A stretch of 64,000 nt of DNA from Haloarcula limicola (GTDB lineage Archaea; Halobacteriota; Halobacteria; Halobacteriales; Haloarculaceae). Position 1 is the first letter of the stretch; every line of letters starts with the position of its first letter. The notes beneath the pieces are model-generated. The model did not search any database. It saw only the letters and a list, made by a program, of their open reading frames with translations, and had not been told where the DNA came from. A program made the translations under genes and the position numbers. Location: positions 1,046,982 to 1,110,981 of the forward strand of contig NZ_WRXM01000002.1 in NCBI RefSeq assembly GCF_010119205.1, in the 5' to 3' direction. Below are positions 14,860-23,047 of the stretch, in pieces.

Positions 14860-16596
14860 CTACTGATAGCGGCCGCGACCCTCGATGTCGTCGAGGCGCT
14901 CGAAGACCGCGTCGGCGTGATCGCTCTCCTCGCGGTAGGCCGACTCCGCCGCCGACAGCAACCGCTCGGGGTCGTCGGCGGTCCCGGAAAGGGACTGGGC
15001 GAGGACGTGGAGGTCCATCGCGTGGTCCTCCGGCTCGCCGCTGTAGTAGCCCAGCCCGAAGTCGATGAGGTGGGTGCGCCGTCGTTCCGCGTCCGTCGGC
15101 CCGTCGCGCCGCTCGCGCGTCCCGTCCGTCGACGCGACGCGCACGTTCCGCGTCGTCGGGTCGCCGTGGACGAACCCGGCGTCGTGGATGCGCGCGAGGT
15201 GGCGGCCCACGTCGCCGACGTGCGGTTCGGTCAGGGACTCGCGCAGGTCCGCGTCGCCGACGCGCTGGAAGACGATGCGGGCTTCCTCGGGGTCCACGTC
15301 CAGAACCAGCGGCGTGGGGACGCCGTGCCGGCGGGCGTCGCTCGTGAGCCGCGTCTCCTGTCGCGTGCGCTCGACGCGGAGCCGCTCGTCGAGTTCGGGA
15401 TGTCGGTAGATCCGCGGCACGCGCTCTTTGACGACCCGATCGGGTTCGATACTGACCGTCGCCTCGGCCCCCTGCACCTCGGTTTCGGTTCGGACGGCAC
15501 GGTCGACGGATTCGGTCGCCCCTCGCCAGCTCACCGCCACCTCGTCCGGCCGGAAGTTCGAGTCGATGCCCGACTCGGCGATCTCGAGGGTGTCGCCGGC
15601 GGCGTACATCTTCGCGCCGAGCATCGCGATCATGCCCGCGTTGTCCCGCAGAAAGCGGTCTTCGGGGGCGTAGAAGTCGGCCCCGCGCTGGTCGCACATC
15701 TCGCCGAGCATCCGCTTCAGCCGGTCGTTCTGGCCGACGCCGCCGCCCAGCACCAGCTCGTCGGCACCCGTCAGCGACAGCGCGCGCTCGGACACCTCGG
15801 TCAGCATGGCGAAGACGGTCTCTTCGAGGCCGCGACAGACGTTTTCGACGGGTACATCGTCGTCGTAAGCCTGCTTCGCCGCGCTCATGATGCCCGAAAA
15901 GGAGAAGTCCATCCCCTTGACGACGTAGGGCAGCGGGTGGAACTCGCCCTCGCGGGCGCGGGCCTCGACCTTCGGTCCGCCGGGGTGCTGCCAGCCGACG
16001 TGGCGGGTGAACTTGTCGATGGCGTTGCCGACGCCGGTGTCCATCGTCTCGCCGAGGACGCGGTAGCGGCCGTTTCGGTAGCCCAGTAAGTGCGCGTTCG
16101 CGCCGGAGGCGTTCAGACAGACCGGCGATGAGAAGCCGGACTGGTGGCGGCCGACTTCGAGGTGGGCGACCATGTGATTGACACCGACGAGCGGCACGTC
16201 GAAGCGCTGGGCGACGGCGCGAGCGGCGGTGCCGACGATGCGCAGACACGGGCCGAGACCCGGGCCGCGGGAGAAGGCGACGGCGTCGATCGGCGACGGC
16301 GATTGGCTCGACGGGGTCTCCCCGTCGGCGTCGATCGGCGACTGACCGTCTCCGCCGCCGTCACCGCTCTCACTCGCCCGCTCGCGAGCGTGCTCGATGG
16401 CCGTCTCGACCACCTCGGGAATCGCCTCGCCCATGTGTTCGGCGGCCTCGCGCGGGTGGATGCCGCCGCTCTCGGGCTGGTAGGCATCGCTCTCGATGAA
16501 GACGTGGTCGGCGTCGCCGACCCGGGTCGGGTCGTCGGTCTCGAAGACCGCAGCGCTCGCTGCCCAGGCGGTTCCTTCGATGCCGAGAACGCGCAT
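14860..16596 (-). CDS. KEOPS complex fusion: Kae1 (tRNA t6A synthase) and Bud32 kinase
   Basis: 578 residues. The Kae1 part (1-355) is an ASKHA ATPase with metal ligands H141 and H145 (NHMVAHLEVGR), the SGANAHLL loop and VLGGGVGQNDRL. The Bud32 part (about 370-578) is a small kinase with catalytic FVHGDPTTRNV and metal motif LIDFGLG. Together they make N6-threonylcarbamoyladenosine at A37 of ANN-decoding tRNAs. An acid/Ser/Gly insert (about 75-102) breaks the Kae1 core, compared with the unfused enzyme. Fusion is common in euryarchaea. Last gene of the operon after rps24e and rps27ae (9-base gap). Confidence 0.95.
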   Translation of the reverse strand: MRVLGIEGTAWAASAAVFETDDPTRVGDADHVFIESDAYQPESGGIHPREAAEHMGEAIPEVVETAIEHARERASESGDGGGDGQSPIDADGETPSSQSPSPIDAVAFSRGPGLGPCLRIVGTAARAVAQRFDVPLVGVNHMVAHLEVGRHQSGFSSPVCLNASGANAHLLGYRNGRYRVLGETMDTGVGNAIDKFTRHVGWQHPGGPKVEARAREGEFHPLPYVVKGMDFSFSGIMSAAKQAYDDDVPVENVCRGLEETVFAMLTEVSERALSLTGADELVLGGGVGQNDRLKRMLGEMCDQRGADFYAPEDRFLRDNAGMIAMLGAKMYAAGDTLEIAESGIDSNFRPDEVAVSWRGATESVDRAVRTETEVQGAEATVSIEPDRVVKERVPRIYRHPELDERLRVERTRQETRLTSDARRHGVPTPLVLDVDPEEARIVFQRVGDADLRESLTEPHVGDVGRHLARIHDAGFVHGDPTTRNVRVASTDGTRERRDGPTDAERRRTHLIDFGLGYYSGEPEDHAMDLHVLAQSLSGTADDPERLLSAAESAYREESDHADAVFERLDDIEGRGRYQ

Positions 16597-16605
16597 GCGG
16601 CGGCC

Positions 16606-16737
16606 TTACTTCCACTCGGTGTAGCCGCACTTGCCGCAGTGCTTGCGGTCGTCGTGGTCGGCCAGCACCGTATCGCCACAGCGGGGGCAGTTCTCCTTGA
16701 CCAGTTCGCCGTCCTCGTAGTACTCGTTGCGGGCCAT
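16606..16737 (-). CDS. 30S ribosomal protein S27ae
   Basis: 43 residues beginning [20 protein letters not shown]. Four cysteines (C17, C20, C34, C37) form the zinc site, and the protein ends KCGYTEWK, the family signature. It is a small-subunit protein found only in archaea and eukaryotes (where it is fused to ubiquitin). It starts one base after the stop of rps24e and stops 9 bases before kae1-bud32, a gene order widely kept in Euryarchaeota. Confidence 0.95.
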   Translation of the reverse strand: MARNEYYEDGELVKENCPRCGDTVLADHDDRKHCGKCGYTEWK

Positions 16738-16738
16738 C

Positions 16739-17047
16739 TCAGGCCTCCTCCGCCTCTTCCTCGCCGTCGGCGACGATCTTGTTGCGTTCGAGCATGTGGT
16801 CCTGCTCGACGTCGCGAGCGTACTCGGGGCTGTCGTAGACCTTCGCGTAGCCGACGGTCTTTCGCATCCCGAACTTGGTGTCGAGTTCGTGGACGACGAC
16901 TTCCTCGGCGTCCTTGTTCAGCGTCGCCGCCAGCGAGTCACGCACGGAGAGCCGGGAGGGCGTCGCTTCGTCGTGGACGACCTCGAAGCGGACGTCCGTT
17001 CGGTGCAACATGGGGTTTTCCTCTTCCTCGATGATGTCGATATCCAT
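16739..17047 (-). CDS. 30S ribosomal protein S24e
   Basis: 102 residues, [20 protein letters not shown] at the start, followed by the S24e core ([38 protein letters not shown]). It has an acidic C-tail typical of halophiles. An archaeal/eukaryotic small-subunit protein. First gene of the operon with rps27ae and kae1-bud32; transcription probably starts in the 90 bases between it and the RFC gene. Confidence 0.95.
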   Translation of the reverse strand: MDIDIIEEEENPMLHRTDVRFEVVHDEATPSRLSVRDSLAATLNKDAEEVVVHELDTKFGMRKTVGYAKVYDSPEYARDVEQDHMLERNKIVADGEEEAEEA

Positions 17048-17136
17048 GGTTCGTTGCCCATAGATTCCCGTCGAAGCGCCTAAAAGGATTTCGAAGCCGT
17101 AGCTGCCGGTTTCGCCGTCACTTCGCTTTCGCCCGG

Positions 17137-18141
17137 TCAGCGCTGTAACCGCGCGAGCAGGTGCGAGAGGTGGATACGTTCGTTCGCGGCATCCGTCAGC
17201 GCCATGTCAGTCTCGCCCGCCAGCCGGTGGACCTCGGCCAGTCGCCGGCCCGAATACCGCGAGCGAGCGACCGACAGCAGTTCCTCCAACACGTCGTCGG
17301 CTCCGTACCCCTCGTCGACGAGCAGGTCGTCGAGCGTCGAGCGCGCGTCGGTGAACCGGCCCTCCTCGGCGGCCTCGACCATGCCCTCGACGGCGTCGTC
17401 GGCCTCGACGGCGTTCAGCGTCTCGTAGGCGGCGTCCATCGTCACCTCGCCGCTCTCCTCGTAGGTGGTCTGCGCGGCCAGTACGGCCCGCCGCAGGTCG
17501 CCCTCGGCGTAGCCGGCGACGTACTCCAACCCGTCGTCGTCGTGGTCTGCTCCCTCGGCGGTGACGACGTTTCGAAGCACCGAGACGGTCTCCTCGTGGG
17601 TCGGCGCGCGCATCACGACCGGGAAACACCGCGAGCGGATCGGCGGGATGAGCGCCGAGGGCTGGCGGGTGGCGATGACGAACTGCGTCGCCTCGTAGTA
17701 CTGCTCCATCACCCGGCGCAGCGCCTGCTGGAAGTCCTCGCGCATCCCCTCGGCGTTGTCCAGCAGGATGGTCTTGTACGTGCCCGACATCGGCGTGTAA
17801 CTGGCCGACTCCTTCAGGACGTGGTTGATGAGGTCGGCCTTCGAGGACTCGCGGCGGCGCTTGCTGTCGATGAACGACGAGAAGCGCGGGTCGTTCGCCA
17901 CCTCCTTCTTCGTCAGATCGAAGACGTCGGCGACGTTGAGTTCGGTGAAGTCCGCGTCGGGATTGGCGTGGACTTCCTCGGCGTAGGCGCGGACGCCCGC
18001 CGTCTTCCCCGCCCCCTTCGGCCCGTGGACCAGCAGGTTCATCGGCTCCTCGACTGCCCCCTGTAAGTGCTCGCGTGCCTTCGGCTGGGGGATGTCGTCT
18101 AAGGCCGGCGCGTGCGTCTCGGTCCACAGCGGCGCGTCCAT
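17137..18141 (-). CDS. Replication factor C small-subunit family AAA+ ATPase
   Basis: 334 residues. Walker A is HGPKGAGKT; Walker B is atypical, LLDNAEGM, where the canonical DEA(D/E) has become DNAE, suggesting altered or lost ATP hydrolysis. The SRC motif is RSRCFPVV with the arginine finger present. The lid and collar domains follow (about 185-334). Haloarchaea carry several RFC-like subunits; this looks like the divergent third type (RfcC-like). It loads or helps load PCNA at replication. The start MDAPLWTETHAP is chosen because the frame above it is repeat-rich. Confidence 0.85.
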   Translation of the reverse strand: MDAPLWTETHAPALDDIPQPKAREHLQGAVEEPMNLLVHGPKGAGKTAGVRAYAEEVHANPDADFTELNVADVFDLTKKEVANDPRFSSFIDSKRRRESSKADLINHVLKESASYTPMSGTYKTILLDNAEGMREDFQQALRRVMEQYYEATQFVIATRQPSALIPPIRSRCFPVVMRAPTHEETVSVLRNVVTAEGADHDDDGLEYVAGYAEGDLRRAVLAAQTTYEESGEVTMDAAYETLNAVEADDAVEGMVEAAEEGRFTDARSTLDDLLVDEGYGADDVLEELLSVARSRYSGRRLAEVHRLAGETDMALTDAANERIHLSHLLARLQR

Positions 18142-18189
18142 CTGTCGGACGTAGGTTGGGTGGGGGTCGTCAAGTATTCCGCGGTTGGC

Positions 18190-18327
18190 GAGGGCGAGGG
18201 GCGCGAACGGAGTGAGCGGCCCTCGAAGCGACGCGGTGAGTGAAACGAACCGCGGAGCAACAGCGAGGGCGAGGGGCGCGAAGCGCGGCCCTCGCTGCTC
18301 CACGGGTCGCTTACGCTCCCCGTTCCA
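18190..18327. repeat. Dispersed palindromic intergenic repeat
   Basis: Same word order as at 4275: GAGGGGCGCG ... GCGGCCCTCGAAGCGA ... CGCGGTGA ... GAACCGCGGAGCA. The part 18254-18301 folds on itself: GGAGC/GCTCC closing a perfect 9-bp stem AGCGAGGGC/GCCCTCGCT. No credible coding frame. Confidence 0.6.
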
Positions 18328-18328
18328 C

Positions 18329-18357
18329 CGAGGTTCCTCACTCCGTTCGGAACCTCG
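18329..18357 (-). terminator. Hairpin touching the stop codon of the Bat-type gene
   Basis: CGAGGTTCC (18329-18337) pairs perfectly with GGAACCTCG (18349-18357) around 11 bases. On the minus strand it starts at the base after the stop codon of the regulator. Confidence 0.5.
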
Positions 18358-20760
18358 CTACTCGAACAACTCCTCGAACACCTTCTGCTGGGCGGCCCGG
18401 AGATGCTGGTGGTAGGTCGGTCGCGAGATGTCCATCGCGCCGGCGAGCTCGTCGCCGTCGACCTCGCGGGGCCACTCGAAGAAGCCGCCGAAGAAGGCCG
18501 TCCGGAGCGCGGTCTCCTGTCGGTCGGTGAACCGATCGGCCAGCGACGCGCGGAACTCCTGTCGGGTCTGGACGGGCCGTTCGTGTTCGTGGTATCCCGC
18601 GAGGTCCGTGCCGTCGTAGTTGTCCTCGACCAGTGAGAACACCTCGCGGGCGTCGGCCTCGTAGGGGAGTTCGATAGTGTAGCGGGCGACGCCGTTCTCG
18701 CCGCCGACGGCCTTCGGCACCGCGCCGTGGTCGACCAGCGTCGCCAGCAGCGAGGTTTCGACGACGACGTCGAACAGCGCACTCCCCTCGTGTTCGGCCA
18801 CGCGGGTCGCCTCGACGACCGCGTCGTCGTCGGCCAGCTCGGCGAGGATCTCGTCGCTGTCGCCGCCTTCGGTAGTGAGGTAGAGCCGTAGCGACCCGTC
18901 GTCCTGCGTGACGGCGTCGACCGAGGAGAGCGCCGCGCCGGTCGCGGCCGAGACGCGGCTCAGGAGGAGGTCCCGGTCGTCGACGGTGAACTCCAGTTCG
19001 ACCACCTTGTCAGCCGAGAGGATCTTCCCACTCTCGATGGCGTTGATGGCGTTGGCGACCGCGCGGCCCAGCGCTTCGAGCACCACCCGTTCGCGGTCGT
19101 CGAAGGCGTCCGGCTGATCCGAACAGACGTACAGCACGCCGTAGGTCGAGTCCGTATACGAGAGGGGAATCGCCATCATCGACTCGATGCCGGCCTCTCG
19201 GGCGCGTTCGCTCCACTCGTCGTCGCCGGAGAAGTCGTCGACGACCTCCGTCGTGTGCTCGGCGAGCGCGCGGGCACCCGGGGCGTCGCCGCTCGTCGAT
19301 ACCGAGAGCCCCTCCATCGCTATCGGCGCGTCGCCGGCCCACTCGCTCGCCACCAGTTCGTCGCCGCGGACCGCCGGGCGGCCGACCCACGCGAAGGTGT
19401 AGGGCTCGGTCGCGGCCAGTTCCGCACAGACGCCGGCCTCGACGGCCTCTCTCGTGGTCGCCTCGACCAGCACCTCGACGGTGTTCTCGATGAGGCCGTT
19501 GATGCGTTCGAGGATGGTCGCGATGCGCTCGCGGGTCTCTCTGACCTCCTGTTCGCGCTTGGCGCGGTTGCAGGCCGCGGCGGCGTTCGTCGCCAGCAGC
19601 GCGACCACCTGCCGGTCGACGTCGTCGAAAGCGTCGGGCTCCTCGGAGAGCACGCTCAGCGTCCCGTGGACGCCGATCGGGTAGTAGATCCCCGACTGCG
19701 CGGTCGTCTCGGCGTCGAGTCGGTGGCTCTCGCCGTACATCGCCGCCTCGCCCGAGGCGAACACCTGCCCCGCCTGGCCCTCGTCCAGGTCGTAGACCGG
19801 TCGCTCGCCGAGGCGGTCGGTCGTCGCTTCCGTGGTCGCGGCCGGCCGCAACACTCGCTCGTCGGCGTCGTAGAGGCGAACGACGGCGAGGTTGACCCCC
19901 AGGACGCGCTCGGCCGCGTTGGCGACGATTGCCGCGACCTGTTCGCGGCTGGGGGCCTGCATGAGCGACCGCGAGGTCTCCTGGAGCGTCGAGAGCATCT
20001 CCTCGCGGCGCTTCCGCTCGGTGATGTCGCGGATGACCCCTGCCGTCCCGCGGAACTCGCCGTCGGGACCGTACAGCACCGTCATGTGGTCCTCGCAGGG
20101 GACGGTCTCGCCGTCGGCCCGCCGGAGCTGCAGTTCGAACGTCGTCCCGATATCGTCGGGCGCGTCCGACGAGAGCAGGTCGCGGAGCTTCGACTCGGCG
20201 ACCGTCACCGCTTCGTGGTCCTTGATGACGCTCGTGTGCTCGCCGAGCAAGTCCTCGACGGCGTAGCCGGTCAGCTCCGCCATCGCCTCGTTGACGAAGA
20301 CGAACGCCCCCGTATCGTCGAGGGCGTAGACGCCGTCGTCGAGCGCCTCGATAACCTCCGCGTACCGCTCGAACCCCTCGTGGGCGACGGACGGCGCGTC
20401 GCCGTCGACGGTGACCGCGCGCTCGATGCGGTGAGCGAGGACGACGTATTGCTCGTCGCTCCCCCGCTGTACGTACTCCGTCGCGCCGTCTTCGAGCAGC
20501 GCGGAGACGACGTCGGCGTCCCAGTCGCCGAACGCGACTACCGGCAGCGAAGGGGCGTCCCGCCGCAGCGTCTCGACCAGCGCCGGCGTCTCGGACTGCA
20601 CGCTGACGACGCAGTCGACGGCACCGACGGAACTCGCCGAGGCGTCGCTCGCCGCGGTGCGTGTCTCGAAGCCGTCCCCCACCCGCTCCAGCGCTCGTGC
20701 CGTCTCCGTCACGAGGGCCTCGTCGTCGCCGCAGACGAGGACGGCTACCCCGCTCTTCAT
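18358..20760 (-). CDS. Bat-type regulator: PAS, two GAF and HTH_10 domains
   Basis: 800 residues, no membrane segments. A receiver-like N-terminal domain (1-115, VAVLVCGDDEALVTETARAL) appears degenerate: the phospho-acceptor position reads VDCVVSV instead of a D-containing motif. A PAS domain (about 125-255) follows, then GAF 1 (about 270-410), GAF 2 (about 425-590), a Bat connecting domain, and the C-terminal HTH_10 (about 745-800, TDRQETALRTAFFGGFFEWPRE, MDISRPTYHQHLRAAQQKVF). Bat of Halobacterium activates bacterio-opsin in response to light and oxygen. Here there is no opsin gene nearby, so the targets are unknown. Confidence 0.9.
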   Translation of the reverse strand: MKSGVAVLVCGDDEALVTETARALERVGDGFETRTAASDASASSVGAVDCVVSVQSETPALVETLRRDAPSLPVVAFGDWDADVVSALLEDGATEYVQRGSDEQYVVLAHRIERAVTVDGDAPSVAHEGFERYAEVIEALDDGVYALDDTGAFVFVNEAMAELTGYAVEDLLGEHTSVIKDHEAVTVAESKLRDLLSSDAPDDIGTTFELQLRRADGETVPCEDHMTVLYGPDGEFRGTAGVIRDITERKRREEMLSTLQETSRSLMQAPSREQVAAIVANAAERVLGVNLAVVRLYDADERVLRPAATTEATTDRLGERPVYDLDEGQAGQVFASGEAAMYGESHRLDAETTAQSGIYYPIGVHGTLSVLSEEPDAFDDVDRQVVALLATNAAAACNRAKREQEVRETRERIATILERINGLIENTVEVLVEATTREAVEAGVCAELAATEPYTFAWVGRPAVRGDELVASEWAGDAPIAMEGLSVSTSGDAPGARALAEHTTEVVDDFSGDDEWSERAREAGIESMMAIPLSYTDSTYGVLYVCSDQPDAFDDRERVVLEALGRAVANAINAIESGKILSADKVVELEFTVDDRDLLLSRVSAATGAALSSVDAVTQDDGSLRLYLTTEGGDSDEILAELADDDAVVEATRVAEHEGSALFDVVVETSLLATLVDHGAVPKAVGGENGVARYTIELPYEADAREVFSLVEDNYDGTDLAGYHEHERPVQTRQEFRASLADRFTDRQETALRTAFFGGFFEWPREVDGDELAGAMDISRPTYHQHLRAAQQKVFEELFE

Positions 20761-20802
20761 GGCTGTCCGTTAGCCCGTCCGTACAAGAATATTCGGGGTC
20801 GC

Positions 20803-20955
20803 TTATCGAGCGCTTTCGTGCCGCAAGACGCTCGGCATCTCCGGGTGGCACGTCGCACAGAGCCACTCGTCGGTTCGGTGGGTCATCGTCTCCGCGGGTC
20901 GGCGGTGTCGCCAGACGTGGACGGCCTCGGATTCGCAGTTATCACAGTCGGACAT
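20803..20955 (-). CDS. Small zinc-finger protein
   Basis: 50 residues, starting MSDCDNCESEAVHVWRHRRP. Two cysteine pairs (CDNC and CATC), with histidines between them, form a probable zinc site. A GTG 30 bases upstream is in frame, but the ATG at 20955 begins at the first cysteine motif and is preferred. An AT-rich element (TATTTATG on the minus strand) lies 30-40 bases upstream. Role unknown; size and form suggest nucleic-acid or protein binding. Confidence 0.6.
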   Translation of the reverse strand: MSDCDNCESEAVHVWRHRRPAETMTHRTDEWLCATCHPEMPSVLRHESAR

Positions 20956-21085
20956 GGATCTACTAACCGTGTGTGTCGTTATCACGCATAAATACTCCGT
21001 ATAATCGAGTTTAAGGTGGTAAATGTGTCCGAACGTGTTTCTCAGGGAGGGTACGGTCGCTGTTCACGGGTTGCTCACGGCAAAA

Positions 21086-21216
21086 TGCGCCGGCCGGGAG
21101 TTCACGAGCGCAGCGAGGTGAACGTCGGGCGGCAAACGACCACAGGGGATGCGCCTGCCGGGAGTGAGCGAACGCGACGCGTTCGCGAATATCGGGCGGC
21201 AAACGACCGCAGGGAG
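21086..21216 (-). repeat. Tandem units downstream of tRNA-Gly
   Basis: Two units of 64 and 67 bp (21086-21149, 21150-21216). On the plus strand each begins with a copy of the tRNA's 3' end (TGCGCCGGCCGGGAG and TGCGCCTGCCGGGAG; the tRNA itself has TGCGCCGGCCGGGAA at 21217), and each ends TCGGGCGGCAAACGACC-CAGGG. Their middles differ but are palindromic: TTCAC/GTGAA in one, GCGAACGCGACGCGTTCGC in the other. Confidence 0.75.
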
Positions 21217-21287
21217 TGCGCCGGCCGGGAATTGAACCCGGGCTATTGGCTTGGGAAGCCAATGTCCTACCACTGGACCACCGGCGC
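21217..21287 (-). tRNA. tRNA-Gly (CCC)
   Basis: 71 bases read on the minus strand. The acceptor stem is GCGCCGG/CCGGCGC with discriminator A. The D arm is GUCC-AGUGGUA-GGAC, the anticodon arm UUGGC-UUCCCAA-GCCAA with anticodon CCC, the variable loop UAGC and the T arm CCGGG-UUCAAUU-CCCGG. There is no intron and no encoded CCA, so RNase Z (gene at 6720) and a CCA-adding enzyme are needed. It decodes GGG. Both flanks are made of tandem units that repeat its acceptor ends. Confidence 0.95.
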
Positions 21288-21430
21288 ACAGCACTCACTT
21301 CGTTCGTTTGTGCGCCGTGCATCACGATTCCTTCGGAATCGTTCAACACCGGCGCTCACTTCGTTCGCTCGCGCCCCGAGGTTCGCAGCTCCTGCGGAAC
21401 TGCTCACCACCGGCGCGCGGCACTCGCGCC
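21288..21430 (-). repeat. Tandem units upstream of tRNA-Gly
   Basis: The tRNA's 5' end reads CCACCGGCGC on the plus strand (21278-21287). The same word recurs at 21346-21355 (ACACCGGCGC) and 21407-21416 (CCACCGGCGC), spaced 68 and 61 bases. Each unit holds its own palindrome, such as ACGATTCCTTCGGAATCGT. No promoter is obvious within these units, so tRNA transcription may start further up or inside the array. Confidence 0.7.
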
Positions 21431-21571
21431 GTGCGTCGACCGACGGCGCGTTCACTCACAGGTTCCACGGCCGTCGCACTTGAACGTAGCGTTTCCGTCG
21501 GGCGGTGGACGAGCGTTGGAAAATGTCGCGCCGAGGCGTGGCTATTAGTCCCGTCCGCGCGACGCCTCTGT

Positions 21572-22405
21572 ATGGCCGAAGCCGACACCGTCGTGCGGGC
21601 CGACAGTCCGCTCGACCTGACCTTCTCGGAGGCGGAACTCGAGGCGCACCGCGAGCACATCACCGAGTTCGTCGAGGCGCAACTCGACGCCGCGGGGGTC
21701 GAGCGGGCGGTCATCGGCCTCTCGGGCGGCATCGACAGCACGCTGACCAGCTATCTGGCGGCCGAGGCGGTGGGTGCCGACGCGCTCCACGGCCTCGTGA
21801 TGCCGAGCGAGGTCAACCGCGAGGACAACATGAGCGACGCCGAGCGGATCGCCGAGGAACTGCTGGGCATCGAGTACGACGTCATCGAGATAAACCCGAT
21901 CGTCGACGCGGTCCTCGACACGTACCCCGAGGCCGCCGGCGACCAGATGGCGGTCGGCAACCTCCGGGTGCGCTGTCGGGCGCTGTTGAACTACCTCGTG
22001 GCGAACCACGAGAACGCGCTCGTGCTGGGGACCGGAAATCGCAGCGAGTCGCTGGTGGGCTACTACACGAAGTACGGCGACGGCGCGGTCGACTGCCATC
22101 CCATCGCGCCGCTGTACAAACAGCAGGTCCGCCAGCTCGCGACCCACGTCGGCGTCCCCGACGACCTCGTGGACAAGACGCCGAGCGCGGAGATGTGGAG
22201 CGGACAGACCGACGCCGAAGAGATGGGGATGGACTACGACACGCTGGACTCGGTTCTCGCCCTGCATATCGACGGTGGGGTGCCGAAGGCCGCCACCGCC
22301 GACCACATCGGCGTCCCCGAGAGCGCCGTCGAGCGAGTCCGCGAGATGTACGAGGGCAGCGCGCACAAGCGCGCGATGCCGCCGGGACCGACGCCGCTGT
22401 ACTGA
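21572..22405 (+). CDS. nadE: NH3-dependent NAD+ synthetase
   Basis: 277 residues, a single NAD synthase domain without the glutaminase part, so it uses ammonia. The PP-loop is S51GGIDS56. Other signatures are LVMPSEVNREDNM, NLRVRCRALLNYL, LGTGNRSESLVGYYTKYGDGAVDCHPIAPLYK, and PSAEMWSGQTDAEEMG. It makes the last step from deamido-NAD to NAD. Start MAEADTVVRADSPL is preferred, since the upstream part of the open frame is the tRNA flank. Two TA-rich bases groups upstream give no clear TATA box. Confidence 0.95.
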   Translation: MAEADTVVRADSPLDLTFSEAELEAHREHITEFVEAQLDAAGVERAVIGLSGGIDSTLTSYLAAEAVGADALHGLVMPSEVNREDNMSDAERIAEELLGIEYDVIEINPIVDAVLDTYPEAAGDQMAVGNLRVRCRALLNYLVANHENALVLGTGNRSESLVGYYTKYGDGAVDCHPIAPLYKQQVRQLATHVGVPDDLVDKTPSAEMWSGQTDAEEMGMDYDTLDSVLALHIDGGVPKAATADHIGVPESAVERVREMYEGSAHKRAMPPGPTPLY

Positions 22406-22482
22406 CCGGGACTGCCACCGCGATACTGCGCCGGTCATCCGATGCGGGGCGGTTTTATGCCGGCCCCGTTCGAACGGCCGGT

Positions 22483-22872
22483 ATGTCACATCGCGCCAAC
22501 TACGCACGCTGTACGTTTCTCCAGCATCTCGGCCCGTCGGAGGACTCGCTCGACGTGCCGTGGGCGGACTTCTCGGGCGACAGCACCGATCGAGCGACCT
22601 TCGACGTGCCGACCGACACGCCCAGCGAGCCCTACGTCGAGATGCAGGTGTACGACGTGAGCGAGTTCGGCCACGAGATCCGGCTGAACGGGGAGTCCCT
22701 ATCCGGGTTCGACATCGCGCCGGGCGAGGGCTGGAACTACTGGATGGACACCATCGGCACGGACCAGATTCGCCTCGGCGAGAATGCCCTGCAGTTCCGG
22801 CGCGACGTGGACACCGACGACGCCTTCGTCATCGGCACGGCCGTCGTCCACTGGAAAGAGCCGACCGAGTGA
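22483..22872 (+). CDS. Conserved-looking haloarchaeal protein (DUF7383-like)
   Basis: 129 residues, starting MSHRANYARCTFLQHLGPSE. The beta-rich body includes EMQVYDVSEFGHEIRLNGESLSGFDIAPGEGWNYWMDTI and ends in AVVHWKEP. Such a shape suggests a jelly-roll, carbohydrate-binding-like fold. From memory it matches DUF7383; I cannot confirm. Cytosolic, no signal peptide. A TTTTATG element lies about 25-30 bases before the ATG, consistent with a short or absent leader. Confidence 0.6.
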   Translation: MSHRANYARCTFLQHLGPSEDSLDVPWADFSGDSTDRATFDVPTDTPSEPYVEMQVYDVSEFGHEIRLNGESLSGFDIAPGEGWNYWMDTIGTDQIRLGENALQFRRDVDTDDAFVIGTAVVHWKEPTE

Positions 22873-23012
22873 GTACTTAAAGCGCTGAAACGCTCTCGAC
22901 GCGCCCGTGCGAACTGTTGTCACGGAAACGCGACACTCCGGTCGCAGTGTCGGGGTTTTTGGCGCTATCGGCGACGTGGAGTCGTGCCCGCGGCTCGCCT
23001 CCAACCCGTACT

Positions 23013-23020
23013 TTTATATA
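23013..23020 (+). promoter_or_regulatory. TATA box of the thermosome gene
   Basis: TTTATATA, a strong match to archaeal TATA boxes, centred 26 bases before about 23043. That puts transcription start about 5 bases before the ATG at 23048. Confidence 0.7.
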
Positions 23021-23047
23021 GAACCACATACAATCTCTCGCCTGACT

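Noticed and set aside
21064-21430. A prophage or integrative element next to tRNA-Gly
   Set aside because: No integrase, phage or plasmid gene lies within reach; the repeats are short tandem units and housekeeping genes (nadE, thermosome) follow directly.
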